From positions 441,501 to 505,500 of the forward strand of contig CM063250.1 of NCBI GenBank assembly GCA_032158295.1: DNA of 64,000 nucleotides. Reading direction: 5' to 3'. Positions 57,109-64,000 of this stretch are shown piece by piece. Source of the stretch: Pycnopodia helianthoides. Taxonomy: Eukaryota > Echinodermata > Asteroidea > Forcipulatida > Asteriidae. A program made the position numbers and the translations under genes. The notes beneath the pieces were generated by a model. The model was not told the DNA's origin and did not search any database. It saw nothing but the letters and a program-made list of their open reading frames with translations. Position 1 is the stretch's first letter. Every line of letters begins with the position of its first letter.

Positions 57109-58001
57109 TCTGGGCCCTGGTTCTATTCCTACAGACTAGAGTCTGAACCCTGGTTCTATTCCTACAGACTAGAGTCTGGACCCTGGTTCTATTCCTACAA
57201 ACTAGAGTCTGGACCCTGGTTCTATTCCTACAGACTAGAGTCTGGACCCTGGTTCTATTCCTACAGACTAGAGTCTGGACCCTGGTTCTATTCCTACAGA
57301 CTAGAGTCTGAACCCTGGTTCTATTCCTACAGAATAGAGTCTGGACCCTGGTTCTATTCCTACAAACTAGAGTCTGAACCCTGGTTCTATTCCTACAGAC
57401 TAGAGTCTGGACCCTGGTTCTATTCCTACAGACTAGAGTCTGGACCCTGGTTCTATTCCTACAGACTAGAGTCTGGACCCTGGTTCTATTCCTACAGACT
57501 AGAGTCTGGACCCTGGTTCTATTCCTACAAACTAGAGTCTGGACCTGGTTCTATTCCTACAGACTAGAGCCTGGACCCTGGTTCTATTCCTACAGACTAG
57601 AGTCTGGACCCTGGTTCTATTCCTACAGACTAGAGTCTGGACCCTGGTTCTATTCCTACAAACTAGAGTCTGGACCCTGGTTCTATTCCTACAGACTAGA
57701 GTCTGAACCCTGGTTCTATTCCTACAGAATAGAGTCTGGACCCTGGTTCTATTCCTACAAACTAGAGTCTGGACCCTGGTTCTATTCCTACAGACTAGAG
57801 TCTGAACCCTGGTTCTATTCCTACAGACTAGAGTCTGGACCCTGGTTCTATTCCTACAGACTAGAGTCTGGACCCTGGTTCAATTCCTACAAACTAGAGT
57901 CTGAACCCTGGTTCTATTCCTACAGACTAGAGTCTGGACCCTGGTTCTATTCCTACAGACTAGAGTCTGGACCCTGGTTCAATTCCTACAGAATAGAATC
58001 T
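57109..58001 (+). repeat. 33-bp minisatellite, about 27 copies, with peptide-coding potential
   Basis: The unit is ggaccctggttctattcc followed by tacagactagagtct. Because 33 is divisible by three, one frame stays open and reads SGPWFYSYRLE repeatedly from the ATG at 57,007 until a one-base deletion (ggacctgg) at about 57,541 shifts it to a stop. Variants (gaaccc, acaaact, agaatag) mark sub-blocks: agaatag occurs at 57,331, 57,726 and 57,990, consistent with copying of an eight- to twelve-unit block. No signal peptide or conserved flank supports a real gene. Confidence 0.95.
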
Positions 58002-59630
58002 TGTGTTGTGGACTTGGTTTTCAGTCTCTTCTTTGATTACGTAGTATGTATGTATGGGATTTGAGTATGTGGGGTTTTCCTCCCACATCTGTTTAACTGA
58101 GATTTCTTTAACATCTTCTCTTTATAAGAGTTACATGTATCCTCAGACCTAGTGGTTACAATGCAAGGCACAGGTTACTAGAAAGGTACAATAATAGCAA
58201 TCAGTACCTCAAGCTATTGAAGGATAGTTAAAACTTTAAACTAAATACTTTGTTCAAAAGAAAATGTGCTTTTCCTTGTAGATAAATGAATTACAGTGAA
58301 AAAATAACCTTCAAAATTCAGGAGAAAGTAAAAGTCTCAAGTGCTCTTGAAAACCTTACTTTGTATCAGGTTTGTTTATAATTACAATTTCATTGGGGGT
58401 TTTTAACAAATGATAACTAAATATATCGAACATTTTTGTGAATTGTTTTCTTTATCAAAGCAGTGTTTTGAAAACACATTGTGAAAGGTGTGTAAAGGTA
58501 TTATACAGGATTGCTAAAGCTGACATTAGTCAAAGACAGTGTTCATGTTTTGTGTGATCAACCATATACATGAATAGCAAACCTGGAAATCTGGCTTAAT
58601 CCATTGTGTGAGAAATAGTGGAAAACCATGCACACTTTCCAGCATGTAAACACATTGTCCTTAATTATTTTGTAACAACCAAAATCAGCAGTTGCTTTTT
58701 TTGTATAGGTTTCCAGATAGTTTTCTCGAACATGACTTCATTTCAGAGGGAAATCTTTCACAGAAAAAATGGTTCCAGTTAGTTGCATCTGCCCTTTACT
58801 TTAGAAAGAGGCAAAAATCTAATAAAACTGCTACAGTAACTGCTGTCATAGGGCTGGAAATTCAATTTTATAAATTGATTTCTTCTACAGCATTGATTTG
58901 CTGAGAGGAATATCATTTGTTTACTTGAATTACAAAAATTAAAAAATTGTTGAGTCTCACGAAGAGTGTACGTTAATGTTAATGTATACGGACAATCAAA
59001 ACATAAGGTTACTGACACTCCAACCCTTTTATAAAAATTGTTTGTTCCATCTATTTATGCTTTTTACACCAATTTGTTTATTTATTTTGTACTACTTGAT
59101 ATATTTCTTAATTATTGTATAACTCTTAGTATTGTTTATGTCTGATGTATATTTTTTACGGGGATTGGGATTGAATCTTAACCTACATGTTTACTACAAT
59201 ATCGTCAGCATTTTTATGAATGTCAAATGTTCAAAAATCATTTTAACATTGACAAGTTTCAAGGACCTATTACGTAAAAGTTTTGTAATTACACTAATTA
59301 GCATAACCGGCGAAACATATATTTTCCATTTTTCAATCAAAATTTGCCACTTTATCAATTGAAATTCATTAAATGGGCATTGTGCCAAATCAGGAATGGT
59401 TTCACTTTCACACTTTTACAAAGTGACAAAAGCGTTTTGGTATTTTTTTATGAGGTGAAAAATCAAGAAATAATAACTCATCCAGTTGCAAAATTGAAAA
59501 AGTACTGACTTTCTGTAAAACTGAAGATTAAAGCTGTATTTTGATAGCAAACTTAAAAAGATAAAATAGAAAGCAGTTTCCTAAAAAGAATTGTAGAAAA
59601 AAGTTAAACTTCAAACAGGATTTTTTAATA
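58002..59630. other. No gene seen
   Basis: A+T-rich. 58,980-59,160 has an A/T-rich end resembling LINE 3' UTR sequence, but no coding part. Confidence 0.5.
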
Positions 59631-59707
59631 ACCTATGACCCCTCTATCACCCCTATGACCCCTCCCATAACCCTTATGAACTCTCTCATCACCCCCATGA
59701 CACACCC
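59631..59707 (+). repeat. Short CCTATGACCCCT-type tandem repeat
   Basis: About four imperfect 18-20 bp units (cctatgacccctctatcac, cctatgacccctcccataac, and so on). Confidence 0.85.
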
Positions 59708-61904
59708 ATCCTTTCCGCTTTGTAAATGTTACATTGTTTCACTTAATAGCAGGATTTTTATGCCTATTCAGAGCCTCAAAGTGAACCTGTGTAGAGCATT
59801 CCTTGCTTTTCCTTTTGCCCTTTGTAAAAGTCTAAATGAAATTTACATTTGTTATTATAGATTGGAGTGATGTTTACTTCAGTGCAATTACTGACCCTTC
59901 AAGAATGAAGTTCAAGGTCTCATCATTACAGAAGGAAACATTGGAGGTTGAAAGTTGGACACAATATAGGGACTTCTTAGTTCCTGTGCAAGATTAGCAA
60001 TTACGGTTCCAATAATCTTACCTCTCATCACTAGGCATGCTCTGTGATCTACCAGTTAGGATCTACTCTACATTGTTAAAAGCACTCAGTAATGTTAGCG
60101 TAGGTGGAAATATTCCAATCAAATTGTCATAATTCCAGCTGCAAGAATTAGATCACTGAGGAACTACAGGATGTGAATCATGGTTAGCAGTTTTTGCCAA
60201 CCTAATTATTACTATCATTAACAATACATTTCTCATCAATTTATCTTTAAAGACAGGATTGGCAACTATGAAGAACAAAACATTTGAATATTTTTATTCT
60301 CAAACCTGATAGATTATTATGTTTATAATACCAGTGCTAATCTTCCAAATATTTCTGGTCAGAAATACTGTCAAAGTACAAGAGTACTGTCAAGAACATA
60401 GCATTTGAAGGTCCTCCAAATCACTAATACTTATTTTGATTGCCATTATTGAAATCAGTCTAACATGGTGCATAAAATCCCTGACAAAACATAGCTGTTT
60501 TGCACTAAAACCTGACTACAGAAGTTGATTAAATATTTACCACCGACTGTTGATTTCTTCATGAAAATGAGAATTCCATTACTCTTTCAAAAACTCATTG
60601 ACATGCTTTCCCTTTAATATCACGAGGATTTGTATTTTTGTTGTTTTTATATACATTGAGTACATTGGTTTGGGTTTTAATGACAATGCAGCTACTTTAT
60701 ATCAATTAATATTATAATCTATGTCCATACTACGGTATCATTAATTAAATGCATTCCTGGCCATGAAGAGAAGAAGAGAAAAAATCTGGCATTTGCTTTT
60801 TCTTTTTTTCCTTTTTTAATTAATTAATTAGGACACGGGTGACATACATAAGGCCTGGTAGATGTGTACAGAGGTAATTATCCCAATACGCATAAATACC
60901 GGTGTATGGCATATTACAATTGGCTTTACTCTTCATGAATATTGGTCTAATAGAAGGAGGCTGCTTGAAGGTTTAGCATAATTAAAATAGCAATTAAAAT
61001 CTCCAAAGATATGTGGGATGTTGTTGTGCCTTTAGTACCACTGTTATCATCTCACAGTTTTATTTCTATATATAATGTAGGTCATATTAAAGTTGCATGG
61101 CCCAGGTTGTCACTGAAATACTATGTTTTATGGCGTGTGCAGTGGGTTTCTCGCCATTTCAAGTAGGCCTATTCATATTTGTTTTAAATTTTTTTATAGT
61201 TTCTGTACGCATAAATGTTATTGGGGTTTTTTTTATTGCGAAATACTTATTTATTTGTGAGTTACTTTTAGGCCTACTTACATTGCAAATTTTAGAGGCC
61301 AGTGATTGTAGAGTTTGCCCAGTAAACTCACAATCATGCAGAGAAGTCCATGATCTTGTGTTTTTCAATTAAATATATACCTTTAGAACCAAAACGATGT
61401 TCAAATGTTGAGTCTGATATTTTTCAATTATGTTGAGAATCAAAGTATCAAAGTATTATCTATAAGAAGAAAGTCATCTTCTATAGTGATTCTTCAAATA
61501 AAAACAGTGATGTTAAACTGTGCAGATGGTGTTTTTTCTCAATTTGATCCCGGTCTTGCTCGTACCAAAAAAATGTTGAACTACAAGCCATGTGGTCTTG
61601 TTGATTTTCCTCCCAAATTTGAGCTCTGTATTAACCAATGTAATAAATTTGACAGACCACATTCTTTTTCTTTTCTTTTTAACCCCCACTGTAACATTTA
61701 AATATTGCCAGCAGCTGCAGCAGTTTGAACGCTCCGCTTGGAAGAAATGTTTAATCAACAATAATAATATGATCGGATTACTTTATTATAGCAATTAAAT
61801 CTAAAGCCTTAATCTGATACATTAAGTGAGATTCATCAACTGTCCCCTCATTCATAAATAGTTAAAACTATTATGTAAAAAATGTACTTTCCAATGAAGT
61901 TTGT
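59708..61904. other. No supported gene
   Basis: A small minus-strand first-exon-like segment (60,022-60,038, MPSDE then GAG|GTAAGA) is too short to call. An (AATT)n run is near 60,818-60,830. Frames at 61,097-61,372 and 61,405-61,701 have no domain. Confidence 0.45.
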
Positions 61905-62035
61905 CGTTCTGAAATTATCTCTTTTTTCTAAGTTTTTGATGGTTCTGAAAAGAGCCTGGTGTTGAACAACTTTGTTTTTGATCAGTAGTTCAAATTATCT
62001 TCAAAAGAAAGGTTTTACCGCAAACTTCAGTGAAT
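61905..62035 (+). mobile_element. Decayed copy of the 27.9-kb tail element
   Basis: Shares ggttctgaaaagagcctggt, gatcagtag and tttaccgcaaacttc with the arms at 27,913-28,132, in the orientation of the left arm and more diverged. Confidence 0.5.
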
Positions 62036-63617
62036 CATTTCCTACCAAAGTTGCAAGCCCTACTAAAACTTTGTTGCTTAAAGTTCTAGCATTTTATTTT
62101 CGAAATAAAAAAAAACCTTGATCTGAAGTTTTCCCAGAGCTACTCTGTCAAAGTTCCTATTGAAAAATGTGAAAATCAAAATATCTGTGTGAGAAATGTT
62201 GTGGTGTTATTCTTTGCTGTGCTGGTAGTTAATGTACCAGTAACACTACCCAGCCATCCCTAGCGACCCCTAGAGACGGTACGTTTGTAGTCTGCAGATT
62301 GATGACCCCATAAGTCAACAAATTCCCAAAAAAAAATAATAATAATTGTTTGCAATACTACATGTAGGTGGAATGTTACTGTCACACCCAATGAGTGATT
62401 TTTCCTTTTTTATTAAAATCTCATGGCTTTGTTGTTCCAAGGTCTCCACTGTAAAACCTACTCTGATTTCATTGAAGCGTTAATACAAGAAACTCAACAC
62501 CAGGGTAGTCAAAATCGAATCCCAATTTAGAATTATCAATAAAGTGTGACAGAACACTTCACTGTCATTGTCCTTCATTAAAACCAGACTGCTCAAAAAT
62601 TGAAAAGCTCCCCTCCTGCTGAAGGACAGATGGTGTTATCGCTTTAATATTTGATTTCAACTTTTCCTGTCTGCTTTTTTTATTTTTTATTTATTTTTTT
62701 TTTGGGGGGGGGGGGGGGTATTTTGCTATGTCTTGAATCCAATATCGTCATAATAGTTGGGGTTGTAATTCTATAATGTATAGGTGTAAAACAGTACAAG
62801 CAGACTGACTACTGTTGACTTATTAAGGCAAATGCATTTACAGTTTCAGTCACAGCACCCACAGCGGTGGATTCAACAACACCTGTGGTTTTAAAATACT
62901 ATTGAAATTATTGAATTGTTTGTGCAACATTGTTGGTTCATCAGGTGTCGGCTTGTAATTTTCTCAGGAGAATGCTAAATATTTAATGAAGAAAAAAAAT
63001 ATCACTGTATATCAGTTTAAAAATTTATATATATTTTTTCCAATGAGCAGAAGCTCAAGATGCAGAGAGTAACATGAGAGGGGCAGATCACCCTTTTTGT
63101 TACTCATATTCCATCAAGTTCATTTGACAGGAAAGTGGAGCCCTACTGTATCTTTAATAGACAAATACTTTTAGACCGTACACGCATTTTGAAATTGTGT
63201 AAATTGTTGAGGAAGACACTTACATTGTAATTCAATAAAAAAGTTAAAAGACAATGATTTCTCTTGTCTTTGTGTACAAAACGTTGCGCTGCCAGCATCC
63301 CAGCATTGACAGTGCAGTCTGCAACACTTGCACATGGACTAAAACAAAACTGGGTCAACTTGGCACTATTTGTATGCAAAACTATCGACAACTTCACTTC
63401 CCTTTTTTATGGGCAAATTCCAGCTTAATGACAATTTTGGTACTCTTGTCAGCTAACCATGGAGGCTACACCTCAGTGAAGTAAACTCAAAGGGACTTTT
63501 CATGGTTACCAGTTTTTGGGGTTTTTTATTGACAAAAGTGACACACGTTAGTAGCTGAAAATATTGAATACTTGAATAGCAAGTTGGTGGTGCATTCACC
63601 CGTGTCTAGCTAGCCAG
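62036..63617. other. No gene seen; long G run
   Basis: A G15 run follows a T-rich tract at about 62,704-62,718. Overlapping opposite-strand frames at 63,143-63,484 have no support. Confidence 0.5.
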
Positions 63618-63657
63618 GCAGGCAAGCCTCATCACCATTGACACTGTGGCCTGGGAA
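63618..63657 (+). CDS. Candidate internal exon (40 nt, plus strand)
   Basis: Acceptor gtgtctagctagccag ends at 63,617 and a strong donor TGGGAA|GTAAGC follows 63,657. One frame reads QASLITIDTVAWE and ends in phase 0; another reads RQASSPLTLWPG. Less A+T-rich than nearby sequence. Too short to identify. Confidence 0.25.
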
Positions 63658-64000
63658 GTAAGCCCTATTCTATACAATTCTGTAATACTTCTTTGAATTG
63701 CATTCACATGAAATTTGAGTTCTTTATTGATGCAAAGGCTGGCAGTTCCTTTAGGGAGTTACAACACACCCGCTCTACATGTATAAAGTATGATACTGGT
63801 GGATTGAGATTAAAAGCTGTCTTCATTGAGTATATGGCTATGGTTCTTGACTTCAGCAGCAATTTTGCAGCTCTGTAAAACCAATCTTGAGCCCTAGCCT
63901 AGTTTTGGCCCAAGACGTCATTGATCGATAGTGCACTGTATGGGACTAGTAGTAAGTCATAGTAGCACGCCCTCTAACAGCATGATTTAAACAACTTGAC
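63658..64000. other. No gene seen
   Basis: A 61-codon frame at 63,693-63,878 (SFRELQHTRSTCIKYDTGG) has no splice or domain support. Confidence 0.5.

Noticed and set aside
1..64000. A prokaryotic or viral gene cluster, defence system or biosynthetic operon
   Set aside because: No dense coding, no ribosome-binding sites, and no recognisable conserved proteins; repeat content is that of an animal genome.

Overview
This is eukaryotic, A+T-rich DNA. It has no operons, no compact genes and no long conserved open frames. It looks like intron or intergenic DNA from a marine invertebrate deuterostome, most likely an echinoderm and perhaps a sea star. The basis is repeat character: many tRNA-headed SINE fragments, foldback MITEs, Penelope-type tails, LINE 3' tails, and recurrent short motifs such as tacatgta and taggcctac. 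Two dispersed repeats are ones I recall as common in sea-star assemblies: a TTAA-bounded element starting ttaaaggaacacgttgcct, and a gggcccaatttcatagagc...gctaagca family. That is memory, not a search, so the taxon is an inference.

No complete gene can be called. What can be supported is a scatter of short exon-like segments with good splice signals. On the minus strand these lie at about 56.1, 54.6, 46.3, 44.5, 25.7, 18.2, 11.5, 7.2, 6.2, 6.0, 5.1, 2.6 and 2.0 kb. The run 11.5 > 7.2 > 6.2 > 6.0 > 5.1 kb is phase-compatible and ends in a stop. On the plus strand the best are at 32.4 and 48.7 kb, with weaker ones at 8.2, 13.1 and 63.6 kb. All are unidentified. In DNA this A+T-rich, short open segments with splice-like edges also arise by chance, so confidence is low to moderate.

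The well-supported content is repetitive. Tandem arrays: 19.8-21.1 kb (37-38 bp unit with higher-order structure), 30.05-30.4 kb (50 bp), 38.3-38.65 kb (GGCTCT-type hexamers), 50.3-50.66 kb (C/G-skewed), 52.1-52.3 kb (14 bp) and 57.1-58.0 kb (33 bp, readable as an 11-residue peptide repeat). Transposon-derived elements: a TTAA-flanked foldback element (3.9-4.55 kb), an inverted pair of Penelope-like tails with hammerhead-like hairpins (27.9-28.1 kb), a hAT-type MITE with an 8-bp target duplication (31.9-32.35 kb), a piggyBac-type MITE (33.76-34.33 kb), a long foldback element (43.57-44.01 kb), LINE 3' remnants, SINE heads, and several copies of a gctaagca MITE. That MITE creates look-alike ORFs in three places.

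The repeats and the few exon candidates do not form an evident system. The most interesting items are the recurrent hammerhead-like tail motif at four loci, the arrays with nested higher-order periods, and the possible split gene on the minus strand.
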